A DNA stretch of 64,000 bases from Coleophoma eucalyptorum (GCA_026120035.1 JALRME010000033.1:310001-374000), one strand, 5' to 3'. Shown: positions 48,301-60,800, counted from the first letter of the stretch. A program made the numbers and translations. The notes: generated by a model from the letters alone, not told the origin.

Positions 48301-50479
48301 ATTCGATGGGAACAACCTCTCGTCAGAATACTGCGGCATTGTTACCAAGAAGGGCTCCGACGTCACCGGCCTCGAAGTGGGCGACCGCGTGTACGGTATG
48401 GGCAAGGGACACTTTGGCAACTACACGCGTGTGCTAGCCGCAACTGCGCAGAAGCTGAGGCCCAGTGATGATCTAGTCAAGATGGCTACTATGCCGCTGG
48501 TCTACATGACTGCGGTGTATGCTTTTGAGCATATCACTCGCCTGAGAAAGGGCCAAAAGGTGCTCATCCAGTCTGCCTCTGGCGGTCTAGGACTCGCGGC
48601 TATCCAGCTTGCGCGTGCCAAAGGTGCCGAGATCTTTGTCACGGCTGGTACCGAAGAGAAGGCCCGGTTTTTGACGCAAGAAATGAACATCCCCTCCACT
48701 AATGTCTTCTATTCGCGAGATACCGCAGATCTGTGGCGCTCGGTCCGAGCAACTAGAAATGGAGGCTTCGACGTGATTCTTAGCACCGCCCAGGGGGACA
48801 TGCTTTACGAGTCTTTGAAAGCGTTAGCGCCACTTGGCCACCTAATTGATGTCGGCCGCATGGATGTGACTAACTCCAAAACTGTCGCCCTGGAGCTCTT
48901 CCAGAAGAGCGCTGGATTCACCTCCTTCGACCTTGGTCTTTTGGTTGATCGTGATCCCGTCCTTGGCGGAGAGCTGATAGCGGCCGTGAATGAGCACTAC
49001 TTTGCCGGACGTATTGGTCCTATTGAGCCCTATGTAGCTTCGGACGTTTCACAGCTTGATAAGACTCTGCTCCGGTTTTCGAAGGGTACTCATATTGGAA
49101 AGCTAGTAATATCTTATCAAAATCCCGAGTCTATGGTCAAAATGCATCGCCCAGCAGCTACTGCTGCACGTTTCGACCCAGAAGCACGCTATATTCTTAC
49201 GGGAGGATTAAGTGGTCTTGGACGAATCATCGTCAGGTGGATGTGTGACCGTGGTGCTCGAGACTTGGTGGTCTTTTCTAGACATGGTGCAAGCAATGCT
49301 AGTCCGGAAGCCTTGAACCTGATCAGCACGATGGCAGCTCGAGGCATACGCGTTCAACCGGTTGCCTGCGACGTAAGTAAGCGGGAGCAAGTCATGAGCG
49401 CCGTTCGAGATGCCTCTTCGGACCGCAAGGTGCGTGGGATTCTCCACTATGCTGTATCTTACCAGGACATTTCTTTTGACAAGATGACCATCGATAAATG
49501 GGACGAGGGGATGGCAGCCAAAGTACTCGGCACAAAGTACCTACATGAAGCCACACTCTCCATGCCCTTGGACTTTTTCATCACCACCTCCTCCCTTGGA
49601 ACCATATACGCATTTCCTACACAGAGCACATACACGGCGGCCAACAATTTCTTGGACTATTTCGCTCGCTATCGGCGAAGCTGCGGTCTGCCCGCAACAT
49701 CAATGTCGCTTGGTTTCATAAGCGACGTAGGCAACTTGACTGCAGATCCAGTCACCGTCAACTTGATTGCGCGTGTCAAAGCGCAAACCATCACGGCAAG
49801 TCAACTCTTGCGCTTGCTGGAGCCAGCATTTGCGGGCAATAGCGACCATTCAAATCTTCCTACAAGCGCTAGCGCTAGTGCTGGTGGACAGTGGCTTGGA
49901 AAAGCCCATGATCCACTGTCAGACGCAAACATCTTCACTTGTTTGGATCCTGCGTTGTTAGCCGCCCAGAAACGGGAAGAGAGCAACAAGACAGGCCAAA
50001 ATTCTTCGGGCTCTTTGCCTCGATGGTACAGCGATGCGCGTGTCTCACATATCATGCGCGCCTTCGATGATGCGTGGCGGTATTCTTCGGGTGAGGACGC
50101 TGCTGGATTGCAAGATCAGGAAGGCTCCGGTGAAAAGTCTCCTGCTGCCAACCTGCGTCGCCAGTTCGATTTGGCCATCAAAAAGATCAGGGACGGAGGA
50201 TCTGAAGGTGCGGCAGCTGAGGAGCGCGCTGCAACGCTAGCTTTCGTGGCTGATGCTATCATGGGAGCTGTTGCTGGCATGCTCTTCGTGGATAAGAGGG
50301 GGGTAGACCCTGCAAAGACCGTGGCAGATCATGGTGTTGATAGTCTGTTGGCAGCCGAGTTTCGAAATTGGATGCATGTCGCATTTGGTAAAAGCATCAG
50401 CATGTTGGATTTGATGGACGCCCGCTCAAGCATCACTGCCCTCGCTGCTAGCGTTGTAGATGAAGCTGTCGGAAAATAA
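42353..50479 (+). CDS. highly reducing type I polyketide synthase (KS-AT-DH-MT*-ER-KR-ACP)
   Basis: A 2593-aa iterative PKS from exons 42353-42422, 42475-42946, 43042-43416, 43507-45818 and 45927-50479; all phases agree. KS: Cys188 in NSACTSA, His324 in ECHGTGT and His366 in KTNLGH. A linker of NGTKT-type repeats follows. AT: GHSSGE with Ser714, and YHSHHM typical of malonyl-specific domains. DH: His1072 in DHRVPPHVLFPGA, where the usual Gly of HxxxG is Pro, and HPASLDLVIR, where the usual Gln is Arg. MT remnant: the LEIGAGTGG-type motif reads LEVNIGDVS near 1412, so it is probably inactive. ER: SASGGLGLAAIQL. KR: TGGLSGLG and YTAAN. ACP: DHGVDSL with Ser2549. There is no release domain. A reduced, probably unmethylated chain is expected. 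Confidence 0.94.
43978..44094 (+). repeat. 15-bp tandem repeat in the PKS KS-AT linker
   Basis: About seven imperfect copies of a 15-bp unit (AACGGCACCAAAACC and variants) encode NGTKT, NGTET or NGTKA. It lies between the KS and AT domains, where length variation is tolerated. Such repeats typically differ in copy number between strains. Confidence 0.88.
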
Positions 50480-51216
50480 GTATGCAGTTTAGCAATAGAA
50501 AATGTTTGATAGATAGTTCAACCACTAGATAGATAGTTGCAATAGAGAATATTTGATAGATAGTTCAACCACAAGATAGCTACAACAATAATTAGCTACA
50601 ATCTGCAATATTTCTGCGGTCAGTTTTTCAATCTGCTGCTACTGTCTGGCTACTATATGTTGTTCAACTAGTTAGGCAACAATCCTATATGCCATTATAA
50701 CATTGGATCAAGCGAGCAATATTGGTAATTTGGAAATTTCTGTCTCAGCAAAATAGCTAGTGCTCTCCACGCAAAGTCTGTGCTGCCAATGCCGCCTGTG
50801 CAACAAGAATATCCACATAATATTATTAAGTGTTATTGTAATTTAGCAAAGTCGAAAATCTACTCGGTATCCCTTCCAAATATCCTCGGCTTAGGATCGA
50901 TTTTCACTTGTACAGCGAGTCAGAACAGCTTCTTGCACTTTGTATCATTCTGGAACGAAAATTCTAAGCTTATTTTAGTTTATACTAGCTTCAAAAACCT
51001 ACCTAGCATCTCACTAACGAGTACAGAGCTTCTCTTGAGAATTACTTTCGACTGATTCTGCTACCTGCTCCCCGGATGTTCAAGTAAGTATATAACAGTT
51101 TCACAGACTTTAATTGAGTGTTAGAAAACATGGCATCTTGATTATACAGAAAAGTCTGGTTGTATTTGGGCTTTGTCTAACTAATTGAATAACGTAGAAT
51201 ATGCCGTTGAGAAATC
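50480..51216. other. intergenic between convergent PKS and FAD oxidase
   Basis: 737 bp containing both 3' UTRs. A 47-bp imperfect tandem duplication rich in GATAGATAG lies directly after the PKS stop. Nothing else is recognisable. Confidence 0.6.
50492..50586 (+). repeat. 47-bp imperfect tandem duplication
   Basis: Two adjacent copies begin GCAATAGA(A/G)AAT(G/A)TTTGAT at 50492 and 50539 and share TAGATAGTTCAACCAC. It is located about 13 bp after the PKS stop codon, in its 3' UTR. Confidence 0.75.
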
Positions 51217-52737
51217 TCATGCGAGCAGATTTGGCCCTTTGCAGAAGACATTTCCAGGATCATATTTCAATTTGAGCTCCCTCAACCTCGGAGCATTGAT
51301 TCCAAAGATGACATCAGCAGTAGCAACAAAATCTTCCTATTATTAGCGGATTTCTAAAAGAGTTAATGGAGGGTTGATACTAACCATCATAATTCACGTA
51401 TTCTCCAACTCCGTCTCGGGTGACCTTATCCGTCCCCTCTAACTTTCTCCGGAGTAATTCAGCTCGAGTCTTGTCGTAAAGAACTCTCGCCCATTCCCGG
51501 CACTCAGAATCGCATTTCGGATCCGTCCAAACCGGACAGAACACTATGTTTCCATAAGCGCCACGGTTCGCGAACGCCGTTGCCGTTTGTGGTATTGAAA
51601 TCAGCTTCTCGAAAGAAAAATATTCGAACAGAATTGACGACGGCGCTGCATTGGGGACCCTTTGAAGAAAGTCTTCATACTCCTTGAACAGGGTTGCAGC
51701 AAAAGTGGTATCAAGCGGGACAATGAAAGCGGAACCTTTCATACTTCTTCTGAGTCCATGATGCTGGAATCCATTGAGCATGCCGTTGACTGAGGAGTAT
51801 GGCATCGAAGCTGTGCTGTCTTTAAGTGGCCCAAGACTGAGAATTGGCTCATAGAATGCTTTCGCCTCATCCTCAGGGCCGTCATAAAATAGAACCACTA
51901 AGATGGCCGGTTTTGCGGCAGGAGGAGGATTTGCGAACCCAACAACCACTACATTCTTACCACTGCCAATCTTACTGAAATGATTGGCAGCATCAATCAC
52001 CTGAGTGAGTTTTTCCTTGGGATATATAAGTAATCCTCCCCAGACCGAAGTCTTTTGCTCGTGTGCTTGATAGGTGAAAGCTGTCGCGACTCCAAAGTTC
52101 ACACCAGCACCTCTTGCTGCCCAGAACAGATCCGGGTTTTGCGACTCCGATGCTTTGACAATGCTCCCATCCGCGAGCACAAAATCAACTTCAAGAAGGT
52201 TATCTACCACCATGCCGTACTTTCCAGAGAGGTACCCATAACCTCCACCCAAAGTCAGGCCGCCAATGCCAGTGTGGTTCACGGTTCCACCTACAGCAGC
52301 AAGCTCATATTTTGCCAATTCAGAATCAACGTCGGCCCAAACTGCACCGCCTTGGGCAGTTGCAGTGTTCTTCTCCGTATCAACAGTGACACGACGCATT
52401 TTGGAGAGATCAATACAAAGACCTCCATCTGTGGATGAGGAACCACTTGTAGAATGCCTTCCACCGGCAACAGCTAGTTCGAGCTTGTTTGCTTTGGCAA
52501 ATAGAAGGGCCTTGGATACGTCTTCTGCTGAGGTCGGGAAGACGACTATGCTCTGATATTGCATTAAGAAGCGCACGTGAGAATAGTTGTGAATTTACGT
52601 ACGGCTGGTTTCTGGGCTGCAACAGACCATCGCTTAAGACTGTCCTCATATTTGTCTGACTCTGGGGTCACGACCAGGGATGAATCGGATAAGTCTGCCT
52701 TGAGCTGTTCGATCGCTGGTGTGATAATAGAACCCAT
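51217..52737 (-). CDS. FAD-linked oxidase (BBE-like, PCMH-type FAD domain)
   Basis: A 472-aa flavin oxidase from minus-strand exons 52737-52603, 52552-51385 and 51332-51217 (in frame). The FAD-binding PCMH domain shows FPTSAEDVSKAL, AGGRHSTSG with His78 as the likely 8-alpha-histidyl flavin ligand, and HTGIGGLTLGGGYGYLSGKYG. The cysteine used for the second covalent link in bicovalent BBE enzymes is not seen, so flavin is probably singly attached, as in 6-hydroxynicotine-oxidase-like members. The C-terminal BBE motif is NAPRLRELKLKYDPGNVF. No signal peptide is evident at the N-terminus. The promoter shares the 14-bp palindromic site with the P450 promoter. It probably catalyses an oxidation or cyclisation of the polyketide. 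Confidence 0.92.
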
Positions 52738-52974
52738 ATTTGCGGTCTGCCAATGGCTAGGACAATTCGATTAAAATTTACACTGTAGAATCTGGGCTGG
52801 AAAAGCGTGGGCATGGCTGAGAGACTTATCTCTATTTCATTAAATACGGTAGAAAAGGATTTCGTCTTTCGATTGATAGATGTTCGTTTACACATATGGA
52901 TCGGACTGAAATTGAAAGATTTCCAGCCTACGGGCATTAATGATATAATTTCGCTGCGTAGACCCGACAACATA

Positions 52975-52988
52975 CGTCGGCCGACGCA
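52975..52988. promoter_or_regulatory. palindromic Zn2Cys6-type site, FAD-oxidase promoter
   Basis: CGTCGGCCGACGCA, identical to 36901-36914. It lies 238 bp upstream of the oxidase start. Confidence 0.7.
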
Positions 52989-53550
52989 ATGTCGACAAAA
53001 AGAATGGGGAAGGGAAGATCTCGGCAACCCCGCATGTGGTGTGACCCACGCTGGCTTTCCCCAGTTTAAACAACATCAATGGTTTTGAAGTCCTCAGTGA
53101 CATATACGTATTGGATCGTGAGATCTCTCCAGGTAAATTACCCTATTATTACCATACATCTAAAGTTTGCTGTTAATTTGCAATCGCGCTTTCTGGCTAA
53201 TGCACGTTGTTTATTAAGCAGATAACACCATATGTCATTCCATACCCTGACCCTGAAGAAGAGTAAAAGCAAGGAAGTGGCGGGTTACAAGTGGCGGGTT
53301 ACGGAGGCTTTATTCGGTAATATATAAGCATGAAGACTTCATGCATGAGATGCGCCATCGAGGTTGGAATCCTGAATAACATCTGGCCCTTGTACGGCAT
53401 CTCTAGAAGGGATTTTCATGACTTATGAAATCTTTACCCATTAATTCCTAGCCTTCACACATCTGATTTCTCATATCTCAATAGTTTTTTTCATTTTGCT
53501 CATTATAATTTCCATTTGCTGTCATCTGGTTTGACATTGATTCTTATTTA

Positions 53551-53574
53551 ATCGGCCGATTAATCTCGGCCGAT
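53551..53574. promoter_or_regulatory. double TCGGCCGA site, SDR promoter
   Basis: ATCGGCCGAT (53551-53560) and CTCGGCCGAT (53565-53574), centres 14 bp apart, about 300 bp upstream of the SDR ATG. Confidence 0.7.
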
Positions 53575-53868
53575 ATGGATCAGCCAAGATAGTAATATTT
53601 TGAGCATCACATCAAGCAAGTATGCTACGACAACTAATTATCATAGTAAATATAATACTATTCTATATTGCAGTTTGAAAAGATGTCACGTCATATTCGT
53701 ATATTGAAATAATTGTTATAGATTGATAGCGGAGGATAAACCCGAATCTTTTAGTATTGGGTGAATTTCTATAATCAAAGAAGGGTTTTGAATATCACTC
53801 TTAACGGCAGAAAACCTCACCATATCAACAATTTTGGTTTAACCTTCCCAAAAATACAGAGCCCTAAT

Positions 53869-54636
53869 ATGTGTGGACTCACATACGTTATCACCGGTGC
53901 AAACAGAGGCATTGGCAAAGGTCTTCTTGAGTCTCTTGTCCTCCGCCCTCAGACCACCGTGGTAGCCGTAGTCCGCGATGTGGCTTCATCTCAGAAGATA
54001 CTGAGCTCCGTGCCTGTCGGCGCGGGTAGCAAGGTTATCGTCGTAAAGATCGACGCAACCTCTGCAACAGACGCGTCAGATGCAGTCGAGGAACTCAAGT
54101 CCAAGCATGGCATCACGAAAGTGGACATCCTCGTTTCAAATGCTGGCTTCCTGGATAGCATCGTACCGGCACTTGAGACCACAGCAGAAAGCCTCCGCGA
54201 GCACTTGGAAGTCAATACTATCGGTCCTTTTGTTCTGATCAAGGCATTCTTACCTCTCCTAGAGGCCTCCTCCGAGCCTAAATTCGTGGTCATTAGCGGC
54301 AGTCTCGGCTCTATCAAACTGTTGGAAGAGTACCAGGTTCCATTCTTCGCATACGGCCTCAGCAAAGCCGCTGTGAACTACTTTGTTCGGAAGCTGTCTC
54401 TTGAGAAGACCGACTTGATTAGCGTCGCAATACATCCTGGATGGGTTCTGACAGATATGGGCCATGCTACTGCTAAGGGTATTGGATTAGAGATCGGGGT
54501 AGACGAGGCGCCTGTGGATATGGTACCTCTGACTGTTGAAGACTGTACTAGAGGTCTCATTAAGCAGTTCGATACTGTTTCGAAGGAGAAATCTGGAGCG
54601 TTTCTTACTCATGAGGGCGAGCCTATTCCGTGGTAA
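53869..54636 (+). CDS. short-chain dehydrogenase/reductase of the PKS cluster
   Basis: A 255-aa intronless cytosolic NAD(P)H-dependent oxidoreductase. Rossmann motif TGANRGIG at residues 9-16, SNAG at 90-93, catalytic Ser in SGSLGS (143-148) and YGLSKAA with Tyr162 and Lys166. The closest type is the small C-factor/norsolorinic-ketoreductase-like SDR group. The ATG at 53869 is preferred: the frame is open further upstream, but only with a non-ATG start and a leader unlike the family. Two TCGGCCGA sites lie about 300 bp upstream. It likely reduces or oxidises a carbonyl or alcohol on the polyketide. It forms the right-hand border of the co-regulated set. Confidence 0.92.
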   Translation: MCGLTYVITGANRGIGKGLLESLVLRPQTTVVAVVRDVASSQKILSSVPVGAGSKVIVVKIDATSATDASDAVEELKSKHGITKVDILVSNAGFLDSIVPALETTAESLREHLEVNTIGPFVLIKAFLPLLEASSEPKFVVISGSLGSIKLLEEYQVPFFAYGLSKAAVNYFVRKLSLEKTDLISVAIHPGWVLTDMGHATAKGIGLEIGVDEAPVDMVPLTVEDCTRGLIKQFDTVSKEKSGAFLTHEGEPIPW

Positions 54637-54806
54637 AGGGATATTGCCAGTAGTGCACTTGGCATTGTTTTCCTAGCAAAACAAGAGGTTCATATCATTG
54701 TCAAACATTTTTGCATCTACGCTCTTCACATTTTTAAACAGGGCATCTTCGAAAATGTAATTGTGAAAACATTAATTTAAGCTGCTATCTAATTTATGCA
54801 ATACAT

Positions 54807-57800
54807 TTAAGGCTTGCTTAGCTGCTCTTTTCTAAAGAAGATAAGGAATCCCACACTATTATTATTGAGTTAGTAACAACGTTTGACAATGATCGATAGA
54901 GCTACTTACCAAACCGCAAGCTGAAATATCAAGGCCACGAAAAACCATGGCGTTAATACAGCACTTGCGCCTTCAGAAATATCTGGAGATATCGTGCCTG
55001 GGCCAAGTTTATTTGGTGCTACAGCTCGGGCCAGTATTGTGCCAACAGACCCTACCATTTGCGCCGCTAGCAACGTGAATAGAACATGCATTCGCGTTAG
55101 CGTTTGTAGAAGGATCATGCCAAAGCCGACTCCTTGAATGGCATCAAGAACTCCAAGCCAAAGCCATAATGCACGGCTCACAAGTGCACCAAACACATAT
55201 CCATGCGCCCAAGGAAGATACATGCCTATGTTAGAAGTTCCCCACCATATTTGAGCCCATCGAGGAGCACCAAGTCCAATAGCAAAGATTGGTAATATCC
55301 AACTATGTTCTTTGGACAGGATGGAGAAAAAGTAGAGCAATAATGCCCACACTCCAACGAAGAAAAATAACACCATTAATAGGACCGCCCAGGCAGGCGC
55401 GTGATTGGAACTCCACAGAAAAGTCCAGTTTCGTCCATAAGGCGCCGACAGAAAGATGTTCTGAATAAATACAGCGATAAAGAACCAAACGATAACTTTT
55501 CGGCGCCATATCGATCGGTAAAAAGATGGTATTTTGCCGGGCACCTGCCTGTAGTAATCTGGCAACCCGAGTGCCATGAGTGCCATTACAACGAAGCAAA
55601 GAGCTGCGATTGGCATGCACACAGCTGTCATCTTCCATGTATTCGAGAAAGACCAGGACTTATTGTTAGCCTGAGCACTCGAGAGCTTATCGCCCCAAAA
55701 CCACAAAGCTGCAATATAAATTTGCTGTGTACCCTGAATCATTGTGGCGCGAAACACCCAAGATTTGAGAGCATTGCCACTCTCCTCTCCAAAGTTCATG
55801 GCAAAGAAGATAGATCCACTGGCTGAAGCGACACTGTAGAATCCCAACCCGAAGTTGCGCAGGAGACCTTGCCCGGTCGAAACGAACGGAGAAATTCCAA
55901 TGATCAAGAATGCAATGCCGTAGAATAAGAAGGGGAGTGAGAGAGATACAGCTGCATCGAATCTTCGAAACATGAGCCACCAGCATGCGGATGCTATCAT
56001 GTAAACAATTGCAATAGCATAGAGTTTCCCGGCCGTTTCTCCAACTTCACCAGCCAGCAAGGTGATCTGATATGAGTTTGCGGCGATGATCTGGCCGAGG
56101 GCTATAAAGAAGGAGTAAACAGGCCAACCGCCAATCCGCCGAAGGAAAAAGCGTTTGACCCCTGCTGGTGGCTTGTAATCACTGCTTAAATGAAACTCGC
56201 CATCGGTAACTGGGTCTTCATGATGGCTGAGACTGTCGCTTACGTCGGAATGGTGCGATGTTGCAAGAGTTCCTGAGCCTGGCTCTACTCCATAGGATAG
56301 TAAAGAAACTGTAGAATGACGTTGGAACTTCGTTTTGCGATACCGGGCGAACCATGTCTTTTCTGATTTCTCCACAAAGTCACCAATACACAATGAAAAT
56401 TCCGAATTTTTTGCGTTGAGATCCTCTAACATATTGGTATACTTCTCGGTAAACTCTCCTGTAGCGTCAGTGAAGACTGGAAGGACTTCTTGTAAATTGA
56501 AGTCTTTCTTGCCACCAACAACTGAATCAACAGACAACACGGATATGCTACTCATCCGGTTATTTTTGTTGCCAAGGAAATGTGGCGAGGGTGGGGCAAG
56601 GCTCCCCATGGCTACTGGTGTTGCAGGCAGGGAGGTATCCTCCTGCGGTAGTGATGCCCATTGGCGTCCAGGTCTTGTTAGGTCGTCCGGCATCAAGGAA
56701 CGAGATACGTTTGATAGATTCGGGAACTTCTCCTGAATGTGGTCTTCTTCATCTGCATGTCCAGACTCCAATTGCCCTTCAGCAATGTCATGACTATTGG
56801 AGTGTTTGACACTATTGCTGGCTGTCATTACACTGTCACTTTCCATAGATAGACTTCGAGCGTGGAATACGCCTTGCTCTTGACTCCCTGGCAGCATTGA
56901 ACTTTCAGATCCATGGCGGTAGCCTACAGACAAATGTTGATTCAGCCCTGCTTGCGTAACCTTGTCCTCCATTCCAAGTTGGTCGAGATTGGTGTTAGAG
57001 CTTGTTCTCGAATGAAGGTCAATCATGCTTGACAGCCTATTCCAGGGGTGGTGGTGATGGGCATGAGGAGCCTGACTATGCATTTGGATAGCTGTGGATT
57101 GAAGCTCGTCCAGCTGTGAAATCCACTGGACAACTGGAAACCTCTGAAGAGCGGACTGGGCCCTCATAATTGCTCGCCTCTTTAATTTCGTGCCTAACGC
57201 CTCTTTGATGGCCTGCTTGAATTGAGTTTGTAAATGACTTGTGGACGCCGATTCCACGGTATACCACCACCCTGGAAAGCAGTTAGCTATCTGTTGATAA
57301 AATCGACTATATCAACTTTACCTGGCATTTGCCCTAGACCACCGACGCGTGCACCAACGCCTAGGGCACCTTTTCGTCCAAACTCAACTGCAACAAGACC
57401 AAACGGCTCATCTCGCGAGGGAATCAACGCAAATTCAGCTCCGGAAAAGATGAAAGGCGGCAAAATTACGAATTCTGGCCTCGAATAGACCCTTCCTGGA
57501 TACAGCTCCATCATGCGGGAGAGTTTTAGAGCCGCAAATTTGCCATACAAGTCGATTACGGGCCCAATGCAAATCAATTGCACGTTTTGGTGGGTCTCGA
57601 GAATGCTGGGGAATACATCCGCGATTAAGTCAATTCCTTTCTGCAGTGACCATCGTCCCACGAAAACGAATAGCTCGGCGGTTTCGTCGATAGTCAACCC
57701 TGCCCACTCCTGAGCTTCTTTTTTCCACTCTAGCTTTTTCGCTTCTAATTCAGGGTCAATCTGGACATCTTTTTTGTCTTTCTGAATCATCTCCGGATTC

Positions 57801-60800
57801 CAATCCCCAAGATCTGTAGGGTCTGGATTTGGAAGCTGTCCTATGTTTTTCAGACCCCAGAAAATCGGATATCGAGCATGTGATCTTTTGCCATACTTGC
57901 TCGAAACTCCAACGGCTCCAAAACCTTGCTGATGAAGCCGTAAATAAGAGACACCAGCATGAAGCATGTTGAACCCCTGCCCAAACTGTACATAGCTCGT
58001 GATAGTCTCGTGGGGCAGGTTGAAGACTGAAGAAATCTCTTCTGCTTCCTTATTTGTACGGATTAACCATAGGCCTTGAAACTCAGCATTATGTAGTGAT
58101 AAGCAGACGGGAATGGTCTCTGGAAGGTTGTAAAGAGGGGCAAGAGAGCCATGATAGTCGTTGATATGGTAAATATCAATAGGAAATCGCTTGAGCACTG
58201 CGGCAATTGACTGGTTCCACGCTGAGTAATAAATTGCCGACTCAAGATCATCCATTCGAGGCGGATAAGGATTGGCTTTTGTCTGTTGCCGGAAAACTGG
58301 GGCGTCAAGCAGAACGTACGTCACGTTCTTGACGACATGATATTGCACCGCAATTTGGTATTCCATTCCTAAAATTGTTACTGTGATGGGCTCAGCGATC
58401 TCATCTTGTGGGTACTCAACATCTCCAACACATGGGACAACCCAGATCAGGTCTTGGTGACCAAGATTTTGGCCCATCAGATGAGCCATGACTCCTAAAC
58501 CACCAATTTTAATCTTGACATCCCAGTCTGGAATATCGTATTCGATGGTCGCGATAAGGACCTTGCGGCGCAGATCAGTGACATTGGGTGCGATGGGTGA
58601 TGTATGTAATAAGCCAGACTTGTTCGCCAACCACCGTAGCGAGCTAGGCATGTTCTGTAGCTTGTGTGCTTCCCCAAAATCAAGCATAGAGAAGCCTCTT
58701 CTTTTAACAACACCGCTTTCGTTGAATTTGACTTTGTAAAATGATTTTACAAACAGAAGGACCAAAAGGGCCCCAAAGATAGGCGGGAGGACCCATAGAA
58801 GACAGTATAATGTCAACTGAACAGCTTCTGAACCAACAGGATACAGGCTGAATGATAGATCTGCGTCATTGACAATGACCTTCCATGCAAGATATGGCCG
58901 CGGTGGACTTGTAGTGATGTTGATTACTGTGGATTTGAGTGCATTGAGGAGTTCTCGATCCAGTACGGCATCGTTGTCTGCATCACCGAACACGTACGTC
59001 TCGTCTGGTTTCTTGTCGGGATTCATTCCCCAGATATTGACCTGCGCAATTGCAGGCCACTCCGTCATAAAGTGAAAGTTCCAGAATCCCGACGTGTTCA
59101 TTTTGAACTCATTTGAAAGACCTGCGTCATATCCATACTGATTGAATGGACCTTCGAGAAACATGTGTGGCCATCTTCGTGCAGGGCCATCCCAGTTCAA
59201 GTCACCTTCTTGAACATGGCTACTGCTACCTGCGATTTGACTCCAGTATTCCACTCTGACATGGTTTCCGTCCCATTTTTGTTTATCGGTTCCATTCCAA
59301 GACTGTTCAGTGATGCTGACATTCCCACCAGTATAGTTGAACCAGTTACTGAAACTACTTCCGAAATTCGTGGAGTATCGCCACTTGTCTGCGCCTGAAG
59401 CTTTTTGAGAAATGAATAGAGAACCATTGTCATACTGATACAAGAGCTCCGTGGAATAATTGGCTGTCCGCGGATAGACCATGGGATTGTCTAAGGCGCC
59501 AATTCGGAACATGAGGTGGTCAATCGAATCAGTGTTATCTCCATCAGCTGAGCTTACATTAGCCACAGTGAGACGATAAATGCCATTTTCCACATTAGTT
59601 AGAGTGGCTTTCCATTGCCATGTTCCAGGCATGTATCCGGAAAGATCGCTTGTGCTTACAGTGGAAGCATTTCCACACGAAATCGAGCTGGTATCAATAC
59701 TTGGTACTTTTCCACTAAAGGTGGTCGAGTTAAGGGAAATGCCAGCGGTGACCGAGTTGCAGTCCATTTCGGTTGAATATTCGAGCCTCACTTCCAAGCT
59801 CTCGGTTTCACTTCCGGATACGTTTGATAGAATACGAGCGTCATGGCCTGGCGCAAAGCCTGTTAACATAGGTTTTGGCCCAACCCAATTCGCTACAGGC
59901 ACATATGCCCTAAACTCCCAAGCGTCCATAGTCAGATTTGATAGACAACCACTTGCTTCCGCAGAGCCGTCAAGTCCCAGGGTTAATTTACTTGCAACCA
60001 AGGTCTGCTCGTCGTACGGATAGAATAAGTTTTTGACAGTGGTGCCCGTCGAAAATGGTGCGATGAGCGCTGTGGTCTCTCGTACGGCCGAGGTGTCGTC
60101 ACAATCGAATTGGAAATCCTTGGTCTTGTTTTCGTTGGTATAAACCAGCCAAACTGATTGATTTCCATAGGTCTGGGTACTAAAATCCTGCACGCCATCA
60201 TATGCCCCGCGAACTGTTGACCACATGCCCGTTTCAGTGGCGGTACCGTTAGAACCGATATAAAAGATTTCCTCAGTCGAATTCGACAGCTGCTCGAGAT
60301 AAACACCGTCGTTCAAAACGGGGTAGGTTGTACGCATTTGATACATTCGTCTTAGAATATTACGAAGAGGGTGTGTCGGATCTCGATGGTCCTGACTCAC
60401 CCAGTCATCCTCACACCCTCTTGCTGCAGAATCAATCGGCATTTCATAGTACTGGGATGAATATGGACTCAAGCTATAACATCCATGCGTTTGCCATGCT
60501 AGCGAGGATGATATTGGCGCACGACCGTAGATATAATTGTCTGCAGTATTATCCAAGACATAGAATGCCTGCTCTTCTCCCCATAACAGCAATGGTATCC
60601 CCGGCATATGTATAGTCGTGATGTAGTTGGCCAGCAGTTGTTTCTTCGTTCCATTTTGAATAGCAGGCCAGCGGAAAAGATCTTGATTAACTGTCCCAAA
60701 CATATGGCGTGGGTCAAAAACTCCGGTTTCAGTATTGATCATATCATTAGTTAACATAATTTCGTTCCAAGCGTCCACCCAATTGGTCGGAGTATCGTAC

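Larger units (their letters stand above)
52738..53868. promoter_or_regulatory. divergent promoter of FAD oxidase and SDR
   Basis: 1131 bp containing three exact TCGGCCGA palindromes: 52977-52984 (within the 14-bp CGTCGGCCGACGCA) 240 bp 5' of the oxidase, and 53552-53559 plus 53566-53573 about 300 bp 5' of the SDR. No gene lies in it. Confidence 0.65.

Noticed and set aside
53761..53868. N-terminal extension of the SDR
   Set aside because: It would need a non-ATG start, and the added leader is unlike SDR N-termini; the ATG at 53869 leads directly into the Rossmann fold.
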